Shown piece by piece: positions 25,653 through 33,460 of a stretch of 64,000 nt of DNA. This DNA is from Robiginitalea sp. (GTDB lineage: Bacteria; Bacteroidota; Bacteroidia; Flavobacteriales; Flavobacteriaceae), in assembly GCA_024642005.1 (NCBI GenBank), contig JAHECA010000010.1:1-64000 (forward strand). Direction: 5' to 3'. Both the position numbers and the translations under genes were made by a program. The notes under the pieces were generated by a model. The model did no database searches. It worked only from the letters and a program-made list of their open reading frames with translations, and was not told the origin of the DNA. Every line of letters starts with the position of its first letter. The stretch's first letter is position 1.

Positions 25653-27437
25653 ATGGGAAATCAACCGCAACATGTTCTGACCCGATTTCTGAAATGGCGG
25701 TATAAGCACATTTCCCACAAGACCTTTACCTATCTGATGAGTTTGGTGATTGGGTTTTTGGCCGGTCTGGCCTCGGTAACCCTGAAAAATGCCACCTACT
25801 TCATTGAGTCTGCCCTGGACCATGGCATCCTTTTCCTGAGCAACGAGCTGTATTTTATTCTGCCCATCGTAGGGCTTACTCTGGTGTATCTGTACGTGAA
25901 GTATGTACATAAAGAGCGCCTGGACCACGCCATTTCATCCATCTTGCTTGCGCTTTCCCGCAAAAAAGGCATCATTCATCCCAAAAAAATCCTGACGCCC
26001 CTGGTAACCGCTCCGCTTACGGTTGGGTTCGGGGGTTCCGTAGGGCTGCTGGGGCCAGCCGTGGCAACCGGGGCGGCCATCAGCTCCAACGTGTCTCGCC
26101 TGCTGCACATCAGTGCCAAAGATCGCACCCTGCTGATCGCGTGCGCCTCGGCCGGGGCCATCGCCTCGGTCTTCCAGGCCCCGATTGCCGCCATCATCTT
26201 TGCCGTCGAGGTTTTTAGCCTTGACCTGACCATGCTTTCCATGCTACCCTTGCTGCTGGCTTCCATCTCGGGGGTGCTTACCTCTTATTTCTTTCTGGGT
26301 GAGGAATCCCTTTTCACCTTCGACTTAACAGATTCCTTCGGGGTCCGCGACAGCCTCTATTACGTCTTGCTGGGTATTGGCACTGCGATAGCCTCTGTCT
26401 ACTTTACCCGCATGTATTTCGGCATCATGAACTTGTTCAAGCCACTTCGCAGCCCAAAATACCGGCTGCTGGTGGGAGGGCTGGCCATTGGCATCATGCT
26501 GTATTTCATCCCGCCGCTTTACGGGGAAGGCTTCGGCTTCATCAACAGCCTGCTGCACGGCGACCACATGAAAGCACTGGGTTCCACTCCTTTTGATGCC
26601 TTTGTTTCAAACATCTGGGTGGTGATTGCCCTGCTCATAGGCATAACGCTTTTCAAGGCGATTGCGATGACCACCACGTTTGCCGCCGGAGGTTCCGGGG
26701 GGATTTTCATCCCCACAATGGTCATGGGCAGCGCCCTGGGCAATGTATTGGCCAAAACCCTGAACAACCTGGGGCTGGGCTTCGAGGTAAGCGAATCCAA
26801 TTTTACCCTGATCGGCATGGCAGGCCTTATTGCGGGGGTAATTCAGGCCCCACTTACGGCCATCTTCCTCATAGCCGAAATCACTGGGGGTTATGACCTG
26901 TTTGTGCCCCTTATGATAACTTCCTCCATGTCTTTTCTTATTACCCGAAGCCTGATTGACCACACCATCTATACCCGTGAGCTGGCACGTACCGGTGCCC
27001 TTATTACCCACGACAAGGACCAGACCGTTTTGACCCTGATGCAACTCGACGATATTATTGAGACCAACTTCAAAGTGGTGCGCGCCGAAATGAGCCTGGG
27101 CGAAATGCTCCACGATTCGGTGGCCAAATCGAAACGCAACATCTTTCCTGTTTTGGATGCCGACGGGCACTTAAAAGGCATTGTGCTTTTGGACGATATC
27201 CGGGAATTTATGTTTGATGTGAACGTTTACGAAAAGCTGAAGGTCGCCTCCTTTATGCAAAACCCGCCCGAACAGATATTCTACGGCACCGACAGCATGC
27301 AGCAGGTGATGGAAAAGTTCCAGAACAGCGGCGCCTGGAACCTTCCGGTGATTAAGGACGAGCGGTACATCGGGTTTATCTCCAAGTCGAAGCTCCTCAC
27401 GGCCTACCGCCGCAAACTGATCAATTTCTCCCACTGA
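25653..27437 (+). CDS. ClC-family anion channel/transporter with CBS pair
   Basis: Membrane protein of 594 aa: a ClC domain (about residues 20-445) and two CBS domains (about 465-590), the latter usually nucleotide-sensing. The anion-site segment GGIFIPTMVMGS is normal. However, the region that is GREGP in ClC-ec1 (gating glutamate) reads GLLGP within FGGSVGLLGPAV, and the place of GSGIP reads DHAIS. The external gating Glu thus appears to be Leu. In studied ClC exchangers, loss of this Glu uncouples or opens the pathway, so this may be a channel-like or differently selective member. The next small gene starts one nucleotide after its stop. Confidence 0.88.
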   Translation: MGNQPQHVLTRFLKWRYKHISHKTFTYLMSLVIGFLAGLASVTLKNATYFIESALDHGILFLSNELYFILPIVGLTLVYLYVKYVHKERLDHAISSILLALSRKKGIIHPKKILTPLVTAPLTVGFGGSVGLLGPAVATGAAISSNVSRLLHISAKDRTLLIACASAGAIASVFQAPIAAIIFAVEVFSLDLTMLSMLPLLLASISGVLTSYFFLGEESLFTFDLTDSFGVRDSLYYVLLGIGTAIASVYFTRMYFGIMNLFKPLRSPKYRLLVGGLAIGIMLYFIPPLYGEGFGFINSLLHGDHMKALGSTPFDAFVSNIWVVIALLIGITLFKAIAMTTTFAAGGSGGIFIPTMVMGSALGNVLAKTLNNLGLGFEVSESNFTLIGMAGLIAGVIQAPLTAIFLIAEITGGYDLFVPLMITSSMSFLITRSLIDHTIYTRELARTGALITHDKDQTVLTLMQLDDIIETNFKVVRAEMSLGEMLHDSVAKSKRNIFPVLDADGHLKGIVLLDDIREFMFDVNVYEKLKVASFMQNPPEQIFYGTDSMQQVMEKFQNSGAWNLPVIKDERYIGFISKSKLLTAYRRKLINFSH

Positions 27438-27438
27438 T

Positions 27439-27702
27439 ATGAAACGAGCCCTCCGCTACCTTGTGTTGCTAATCGTACTGGCCTCGTTGGGTTCGATAAT
27501 TTATGGGTTTAACGCAATGGCCCAAAACGAAACCCTGGCCAACCAATGTATTGGTTTCGGGGTAGTTGGCCTGTTTTTACTGGCCATGCCCCTCTTTTTG
27601 GTTACAGAAAGCCGGGGTAAAAAAATGCAGGATTATATGCTAAATGAAGAAAATATCCGGAAAATGCAGGGGAAGCAACAGAAGGCTTCTGAAAATCAAT
27701 AA
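27439..27702 (+). CDS. Small two-TM membrane protein, unknown
   Basis: Protein of 87 aa with two membrane helices (about residues 6-24 and 37-58) and a charged, Lys/Gln-rich cytoplasmic tail. No named domain is recognised. The ATG at 27439 lies one base after the stop of the ClC gene, indicating co-translation. It might be an accessory subunit of the channel, but this rests only on position. Confidence 0.7.
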   Translation: MKRALRYLVLLIVLASLGSIIYGFNAMAQNETLANQCIGFGVVGLFLLAMPLFLVTESRGKKMQDYMLNEENIRKMQGKQQKASENQ

Positions 27703-27791
27703 TTTTAACTAATTTCATAGGGCTCTAAGCGGGGGAGCCGAAATTTCTTTTACCTTGCACCATAATTTATTTACTATTTATTTTTTCTTAA

Positions 27792-27986
27792 ATGACTGGA
27801 ACAGTTAAATTTTTCAATGAGTCCAAAGGATTCGGATTCATTACAAACGACGCCACAGGGAAGGACATCTTCGTCCATGTAACCGCATTAAACGGGTTGC
27901 AACTGAATCAGGGAGACAAAGTAGAATACCAGGAAACCGAAGGTCGCAAAGGAATGGTAGCTTCCGATGTGCGCCTGCTCCGATAG
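27792..27986 (+). CDS. Cold-shock domain protein
   Basis: Single cold-shock (OB-fold) domain of 64 aa with both RNA-binding motifs, RNP1 KGFGFI and RNP2 DIFVHV. It is an RNA chaperone of the CspA group. The AT-rich leader upstream could be a cold-responsive 5'UTR, as in other csp genes, but this is inference; a weak -7-like TACCTTGC is near 27751. It is closed by a strong two-way hairpin shared with tadA. Confidence 0.95.
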   Translation: MTGTVKFFNESKGFGFITNDATGKDIFVHVTALNGLQLNQGDKVEYQETEGRKGMVASDVRLLR

Positions 27987-28010
27987 CATATTTTATTTTG
28001 AAGACTGCAG

Positions 28011-28042
28011 ACACCGCACCCTCCAGGGCGGTGTTTTTTTTT
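28011..28042. terminator. Terminator between csp and tadA
   Basis: ACACCGC (28011-28017) pairs with GCGGTGT (28028-28034), followed by nine T. It ends the csp transcript; the facing tadA gene stops at the same place. Confidence 0.8.
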
Positions 28043-28490
28043 AGTTCAGGTTGCGTTTCCGGATAAAGAACCGCTTGAGCAACTCCGAGGCTTCCGCTTC
28101 CATCACTCCTCCTTCAAGCCGGGTTTTAGGGTGCAGCTGCCCCCCCATGGCGGTAAAGCCGCGCTGCGGGTCAGCCGCCGCGAAAACCACCCGTGATATC
28201 TGGCTCCAGTACAGGGCCCCGGCACACATCTGACACGGCTCCAGGGTAATATACAGGGTGCAGTCGGTAAGGTATTTGCCTCCCAGGAAATTGGCTGCCG
28301 CCGTAATTGCCTGCATCTCGGCATGGGCCGTTACGTCGTTAAGCTGTTCCGTAAGGTTGTGTGCCCGGGCGATGATGCGGTCTTGCACGGTAATGATCGC
28401 CCCGACAGGCACCTCTCCTTTCTCATAGGCAGTTTCGGCCTCCTGCAGGGCTTTTTGCATGAAAAACTGGTCGTCCAATTTGAATTCCAT
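28041..28490 (-). CDS. tadA: tRNA-specific adenosine deaminase
   Basis: Zinc-dependent deaminase of 149 aa converting the wobble adenosine of tRNA-Arg(ACG) to inosine. The active-site motifs are HAEM near residue 53 and PCQMCAG near 82. The ATG at 28490 gives the family start (MEFKLDDQFFMQKAL); a further upstream in-frame codon at 28505 is less likely. Guanine or cytosine deaminases share the fold, but length and the RFFIRKRN end fit TadA. It is divergent from dxs. Confidence 0.9.
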   Translation of the reverse strand: MEFKLDDQFFMQKALQEAETAYEKGEVPVGAIITVQDRIIARAHNLTEQLNDVTAHAEMQAITAAANFLGGKYLTDCTLYITLEPCQMCAGALYWSQISRVVFAAADPQRGFTAMGGQLHPKTRLEGGVMEAEASELLKRFFIRKRNLN

Positions 28491-28564
28491 GCCCCAAAAA
28501 TACAATTTCTGACCTTGCAGCGTCGCCTGCTGAAATGACTATTTGCCGTACATTTACCCTGCCG

Positions 28565-30340
28565 ATGAACCTGCTGCAGCATATAGACGATCCGGCAGAT
28601 CTGAGAAAACTGCCCGAAAACCTGCTCCCCGAGCTGGCCCGCGAGCTGCGTGATTGCATTATCGACGTGGTTTCTGCCAAGGAAGGGCATCTGGGGGCCA
28701 GCCTGGGCGTGGTGGAGCTCACCCTGGCCCTGCACTATGTTTACCAGACCCCGGAAGACCGCCTTATCTGGGATGTGGGCCACCAGGCCTACGGGCACAA
28801 GATCCTAACCGGCCGGCGCGGTTCCTTTGCCACCATTCGGCAAAAGGGCGGTATAAGCGGCTTCCCGAACCGGGATGAAAGCCCCTACGACGCCTTCGGC
28901 ACCGGGCACTCTTCCACCTCCCTTTCGGCCCTGCTCGGCATGGCCCTGGCGGCGCGCCTGCAGGGGCAAACCGGGCGGAGGCATGTAGCAGTAATCGGCG
29001 ATGCCTCCATCGCCAGCGGCATGGCCTTTGAAGCCCTGAATCACGCCGGTGTAGCCGGCGCAGACCTGCTGATTGTCCTGAACGACAACGCCATTGGTAT
29101 AGATCCAAGCGTTGGGGCTCTCAAAAAATACCTCACCCAGGTAAAAAACGGACCTCCGAAAGCCGGCAATCTCTTTGAAGCCCTTAATTTTAGTTATACC
29201 GGGCCGGTAGACGGGCACGACCTGCCGATGCTCCTCAGTGTACTTCGCGAACTGCGCGACCAACCCGGACCCAAATTGTTGCACCTGGTCACTACCAAGG
29301 GAAAAGGCCTGCGCCAGGCCGAAGAAAACCAGGTAGTCTATCACGCCCCGGGTCGCTTCGACCGCACCACGGGCGACCTGATCAAATCTGAAAAAAACAC
29401 CGCAGTAGGGCCCCGTTACCAGGACGTGTTCGGCCATACCCTGGTGGAACTGGCCGGTCTCAATCCATCCATTGTGGGCATTACACCGGCCATGCCCACC
29501 GGGAGTTCCCTGAAATACATGATGGAAGCCTACCCCGAGCGGGCCTTCGATGTGGGCATAGCCGAACAACATGCCGTAACCCTCGCTGCCGGGATGGCCG
29601 CCGAAGGGCTCCTCCCCTTCTGCGCCATCTATTCCACCTTCATGCAACGGGCATACGACCAGCTCATCCACGACGTGGCCATACAGCGCCTGCCGGTGGT
29701 ATTCTGCCTCGACCGGGCCGGGCTGGTGGGCCAGGACGGCCCTACCCACCATGGGATGTTCGACATCGCCTACCTGAGGTGTATCCCGAATCTGACCGTG
29801 ATGGCGCCCATGAACAATACGGAGCTACGGAATATGCTCTACACCGCCCAGCTGCAACCCCGGGGGCCGGTCGCCATCCGTTATCCGAGGGGGTACAGCC
29901 GCGAGCCAGACTGGCAAAGACCCTTTGAAGCCATTCCTCCTGGCGAGGCCCGCCCACTGAAGAAAGGAAGCCGGGTTGCTGTTTTGACCCTGGGACCGCT
30001 GGGCCAGGTCATTCAAGACATCCTGCCGAAAACTGACATGCCGGATGCCTTCGGGCAATACGATTTCCGTTTTGTCAAACCCCTTGACCTAAATACATTG
30101 CGCCAGGTTGCCGGGGCCTATAGCCAGGTAGTGACCCTCGAAGACGGCTGTCTGAACGGAGGCTTTGGCAGTGCAGTGCTCGAAGCGCTTTCTGACCTGA
30201 GCTATACAGGGCGCATTTATCGATTAGGGCTGGCAGACCAATTCCCGGCCCACGGAACCATAGAAGAACTTCTGGAAGAGCAGGGCCTCGACCCGGCCTC
30301 GCTGCTTCGCTTTTTGAACCGGATTGTACATGAAAAGTGA
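28565..30340 (+). CDS. dxs: 1-deoxy-D-xylulose-5-phosphate synthase
   Basis: Thiamine-diphosphate enzyme of 591 aa that condenses pyruvate and glyceraldehyde 3-phosphate in the first step of the MEP isoprenoid pathway. Visible are DVGHQAYGHKILTGRR, the ThDP motif GDASIASGMAFEALN with LNDN, DGPTHHGMFDIAYLR and the transketolase C-domain. The ATG at 28565 gives the usual MNLLQHIDDPADLRKL start; an upstream in-frame ATG at 28535 lies where a promoter (TACATTTA) is expected. It feeds the same isoprenoid pool used by the polyprenyl synthase and lycopene cyclase. Overlaps the next gene by 11 nt. Confidence 0.96.
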   Translation: MNLLQHIDDPADLRKLPENLLPELARELRDCIIDVVSAKEGHLGASLGVVELTLALHYVYQTPEDRLIWDVGHQAYGHKILTGRRGSFATIRQKGGISGFPNRDESPYDAFGTGHSSTSLSALLGMALAARLQGQTGRRHVAVIGDASIASGMAFEALNHAGVAGADLLIVLNDNAIGIDPSVGALKKYLTQVKNGPPKAGNLFEALNFSYTGPVDGHDLPMLLSVLRELRDQPGPKLLHLVTTKGKGLRQAEENQVVYHAPGRFDRTTGDLIKSEKNTAVGPRYQDVFGHTLVELAGLNPSIVGITPAMPTGSSLKYMMEAYPERAFDVGIAEQHAVTLAAGMAAEGLLPFCAIYSTFMQRAYDQLIHDVAIQRLPVVFCLDRAGLVGQDGPTHHGMFDIAYLRCIPNLTVMAPMNNTELRNMLYTAQLQPRGPVAIRYPRGYSREPDWQRPFEAIPPGEARPLKKGSRVAVLTLGPLGQVIQDILPKTDMPDAFGQYDFRFVKPLDLNTLRQVAGAYSQVVTLEDGCLNGGFGSAVLEALSDLSYTGRIYRLGLADQFPAHGTIEELLEEQGLDPASLLRFLNRIVHEK

Positions 30341-31439
30341 TTTCAGCTGCCGGCTGCTGGCGTCCCTAGCTTTATTATTACTTACGCACCAGGGCCTCTT
30401 CGCGCAAGACAGCATTCCCCCGATTGAAGCAGATACCATGGCACTCGATACGGTGGTCATTCGTGTGGCACAATACCCCATCCGAATTGTCCCCCGGGGG
30501 GTTTCGCTCACCAACCCGCGTATTTCCTTTCACGCCACCAAACCCCTGCTGAAGCGGTTCAAACGGTTCAGGGTACCTTCCTTTTGGGAAAAAATCAACG
30601 AACTGGACTTTCAGCTGAGCGAAGCGGCTTTTGTCAACTGGAATGCGGGGGGCGACAATGCCGTTTCGGCCAATGCAAAATTGTTTTTCGCCCGCAATTA
30701 CAAATTCCGCTATTTCCAGTACAACAACGACCTGGAGCTTCGTTTCGGCTGGAACGCCCAGGAAGGGCGGCAATGGCGCAAAACAGACGATGCGATTCGC
30801 CTGAGCAGCACCCTCGGGTACCGCCAGGATACTATTTCAAGTTGGTTCTTCTCGGCCAAGCTGAACTTCAATACCCAATTCGCCGATGGTTTCAAATACC
30901 CCGACCGCACCACGCCCATTTCGCGCTTTATGGCCCCGGGCTACCTCTTCATGGGGGCGGGTATTTCCTATATTCCCGAGGGCAAAAAGTTCAACCTTTA
31001 CCTGTCGCCCCTCACCTTCAAAGGCACCTTTGTGCTCGACGAAGACCTTGCAAACAAAGGGGCTTTCGGGGTACAGGGCGCCTTTATAGACGCCGAGGGC
31101 AATGTGCTGCAGCCCGGGAAAAAGCTCTTTGCAGAACTTGGGTTTTTAGTGAACCATAAATGGGAATTCCCGCTGGTTGAGAATGTGGTCGTGGCCCACG
31201 ACCTTACCCTATATACCGATTACCTGCGGGTCTTCGGGAATGTCGATATCGACTGGACCCTGAAGTTCAATTTCAAGGTGAACGACTTTCTGAGTGCCAC
31301 CCTGCTCACCCAGATCATCTACGACGACGATATCAAATTCGACCGGGAGGTAGCCCCCGACGGCACGGTGATCAACCCCGGGTCGCCGCGCACGCAGTTT
31401 CGGCAACAGCTGGGCATTGGCATTAACTACAAGTTTTAG
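30330..31439 (+). CDS. DUF3078 outer-membrane-type protein
   Basis: Secreted protein of 369 aa of the DUF3078 family, with a signal peptide (CRLLASLALLLLTHQGLFAQ) and beta-strand pattern throughout, ending in the aromatic GINYKF typical of an outer-membrane beta-barrel. Its function is unknown. The start ATG at 30330 lies inside the dxs end (overlap 11 nt), so both are probably translated from one mRNA; the pair is conserved in related bacteria as far as I recall, but I cannot verify it here. Confidence 0.85.
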   Translation: MKSDFSCRLLASLALLLLTHQGLFAQDSIPPIEADTMALDTVVIRVAQYPIRIVPRGVSLTNPRISFHATKPLLKRFKRFRVPSFWEKINELDFQLSEAAFVNWNAGGDNAVSANAKLFFARNYKFRYFQYNNDLELRFGWNAQEGRQWRKTDDAIRLSSTLGYRQDTISSWFFSAKLNFNTQFADGFKYPDRTTPISRFMAPGYLFMGAGISYIPEGKKFNLYLSPLTFKGTFVLDEDLANKGAFGVQGAFIDAEGNVLQPGKKLFAELGFLVNHKWEFPLVENVVVAHDLTLYTDYLRVFGNVDIDWTLKFNFKVNDFLSATLLTQIIYDDDIKFDREVAPDGTVINPGSPRTQFRQQLGIGINYKF

Positions 31440-31452
31440 CCTCGGAACTTGA

Positions 31453-31888
31453 TGGCTCGTCGCGCCCTTTGCGCGACTCGCTCTTTCTGTTCATTTTCTT
31501 TGCTTGCCAATTATTTCCCCTTTCTTTTGATGGTCTTTAAGATTCGTCCTTAAAGTTTTGCTCACCGTGGCTGCGCCACGGTTCGCTCTTATTTCCTCTT
31601 TCTTTTGCTCGCCCAAAAGAAAGAGGGAAAGAAAAGGGCGGAATGCGCAGATCTGGAATTGGAGGGAATCCGGCCTAAGTTTTGGGGCGTAGGAAATGCA
31701 GTAAATCTTGCAACTGGCTAAAGGGAGCCGGTTCGAAGGGCAAAGCCCGGAGGTTAACCGGCGAGGGTGCGAGATTTATGTTGCATTTCAAGCCCCAAAA
31801 GTTCAGCCGCAGCGATTTTTTGGCCACTTTTTTATCGCCAGAAAAAAGTGGCTAAAGAAGCGAGTCGCGCTGCAAGCGCGACGAGCCA
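31453..31888. mobile_element. Hairpin-rich MITE-like intergenic element with 30-bp terminal inverted repeats
   Basis: The termini 31453-31482 and 31859-31888 are inverted copies identical at 25 of 30 positions; all five differences fall in the loop of a hairpin that each terminus forms by itself (GTCGCGC..GCGCGAC). Inside are ACCGTGGC/GCCACGGT (31564-31582), CCTCTTTCTTTT with its complement (31595-31626), and GCCACTTTTTT with its complement (31823-31852). A branched arm lies at 31680-31800: TTTTGGGGC/GCCCCAAAA, GAAATGCA/TGCATTTC, TAAATCT/AGATTTA, GCCGGTT/AACCGGC, GGGC/GCCC. No protein-coding frame of quality is present. It could be a non-autonomous transposon or a REP/BIME-like element. It fills the whole gap between the DUF3078 gene and dgt and may terminate both. 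Confidence 0.7.
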
Positions 31889-31924
31889 ATTATCCCCGCA
31901 AGAGGCAAATCTCCCGGGTGAGGG

Positions 31925-33274
31925 CTATAGCTGCTTTCCGGTAATCTTGTTATGCATATGCACCGCAGCGCTGTCCGAAAGGGAAGCGACAAAAGAGCAG
32001 GCCTGCATGAGCAGACTGTATACGGTGCCCGACCCGGCCGCGGTGGCATCTGCAGGCAACATCCGCAGAACGAGTTCGTCATAGGCCGAGGCCCTGCCCC
32101 CCAGGCGGTTTACCAGGGCGTCGGTGGTCACCTCAAGAATGTCTGACAGAATCTTGTACCCCGCCACCTCTTTTTCGACCACTTCCGGGGAACGGTAAAT
32201 GCGCTCTACGCTAACTTTGATGATATCGGCAATCTGGGCCTTGTACCTGCTCTTGTCGAGCAGGGCCGACGGGAATTCACCCTTCAGTATGGCTTCTTCC
32301 TCTTCCATGAAAACGCGCACCGCGTCTTGCACGAGCGTATTGATCGCAATAGCCCTCAGGTAACCCAGGCGGTCGCGCATATTCGGGATGGCCCGGTATT
32401 TTTCGGCACTGATCCCATCCTGCACCAGTTTGATCAAAAATTCCAGGGCATAATCTTCAGGGAGCAGGCCCAGGTTAATGCCGTCTTCAAAATCGATAAT
32501 GGTATAGCAAATGTCGTCGGCGGCTTCTACCAGATAGGTTAGCGGATGCCGGCAAAACCCCAGGGCGCCCTTGGAACCCGTTTCAAGCAGGCCCAGTTCG
32601 GCAGCCACCTCCCCGAAGCCAGCCACATCGGCCTGGAAAAACCCGTATTTCTTGTCGGCAATATGACGGGTGGGCCGGTAGGGCAGTGACTCTTTTGGGT
32701 ATTTCATAAATGCCCCTAGCGTAGCGTAGCTCAGGCGCAGGCCGCCCGGCACTCCTTCGCGCGAGGCGGTGAGCAGGTGAAACCCGTGGGCGTTCCCCTC
32801 AAAGCGAACCAGGTCTTCGGCTTGTTTGTCTGTTAGCGATTCCCGGAACTTCAGGCCCGGGCCATGGCTGAAGAAAGTGCCGATTGCCTGTTCCCCGCTA
32901 TGCCCGAAAGGGGGGTTGCCGATATCGTGGGCCAGGGCGGCAGCGGCCACGATGGCGCCGAAGTCGTTAAACCCGTACCCGTGCACTTCGGCCAGGTGCG
33001 GGTGGCGCTCCAATACCCGGGTACCTGCCAGGCGCCCGAGGCTGCGGCCCACAACCGATACCTCCAGGCTATGCGTGAGGCGGGTGTGGACAAAATCGGT
33101 CTTGGAAAGGGGGATTACCTGGGTCTTATCCTGCAGGCTGCGGAAATAGGGTGAAAAAATGATACGGTCGTAATCGACCTCAAACCCCAGGCGCGTCGGG
33201 TCCTGTTCCCGCCTTAGGCGTTTGCTTGTATCTCCCTGTCTCTTAAGGGATAACAATTGTTCCCAATACATCAT
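31925..33274 (-). CDS. dgt: Deoxyguanosinetriphosphate triphosphohydrolase (dGTPase)
   Basis: HD-domain nucleotide hydrolase of 449 aa that splits dGTP (or dNTPs) to deoxynucleoside and triphosphate. The N-terminus RREQDPTRLGFEVDYDRIIFSPYFRSLQDKTQV is written in the canonical order. The HD ligands are in FVHTRLTHSLEV and AALAHDIGNPPFGHSGE, and a further Asp is in AADDICYTIIDFEDG. Two adjacent ATG codons (33274, 33271) can serve as start. The gene ends 37 nt from the hairpin-rich element. Confidence 0.93.
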   Translation of the reverse strand: MMYWEQLLSLKRQGDTSKRLRREQDPTRLGFEVDYDRIIFSPYFRSLQDKTQVIPLSKTDFVHTRLTHSLEVSVVGRSLGRLAGTRVLERHPHLAEVHGYGFNDFGAIVAAAALAHDIGNPPFGHSGEQAIGTFFSHGPGLKFRESLTDKQAEDLVRFEGNAHGFHLLTASREGVPGGLRLSYATLGAFMKYPKESLPYRPTRHIADKKYGFFQADVAGFGEVAAELGLLETGSKGALGFCRHPLTYLVEAADDICYTIIDFEDGINLGLLPEDYALEFLIKLVQDGISAEKYRAIPNMRDRLGYLRAIAINTLVQDAVRVFMEEEEAILKGEFPSALLDKSRYKAQIADIIKVSVERIYRSPEVVEKEVAGYKILSDILEVTTDALVNRLGGRASAYDELVLRMLPADATAAGSGTVYSLLMQACSFVASLSDSAAVHMHNKITGKQL

Positions 33275-33329
33275 ACAAATCCGCTAAAGCCGCAAGATAC
33301 CACTTTTTGCAGCCTTCGGGAAGTACTTG

Positions 33330-33437
33330 TTGACACCCTGTTAACAGTAAGTTAACCGCATAACCTTTTGCTAACAATATGATCAAGAAGGTTTAATCAC
33401 AGGCTAACTCCATGCTTACAGTATGGAGCGTCCTTTG
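33330..33437 (+). promoter_or_regulatory. Pho-box-like repeats and promoter before the TonB receptor
   Basis: TTGAC, TTAAC and TTAAC start at 33330, 33341 and 33352, a strict 11-bp period. ATAAC (33360) and CTAAC (33371) form a second pair, and CTAAC (33404) and CTTAC (33415) a third. The last pair ends 9 nt before a -7-like GTCCTTTG (33430-33437). The 11-bp direct repeats resemble PhoB/PhoP boxes (TTAACA-N5 in Bacillus). The same geometry occurs at 38235-38268. Confidence 0.6.
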
Positions 33438-33460
33438 CTCCCGAATTCGATTCACAGTAA

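Noticed and set aside
28535-28564. Earlier start of dxs at 28535
   Set aside because: The added ten residues do not fit the family start and would cover the probable promoter; 28565 gives the canonical N-terminus.
31708-32146. Several short frames in and next to the hairpin-rich element (for example one with FWPLFYRQKK)
   Set aside because: They follow the inverted repeats, lack start signals and family features, and are typical spurious translations of such elements.
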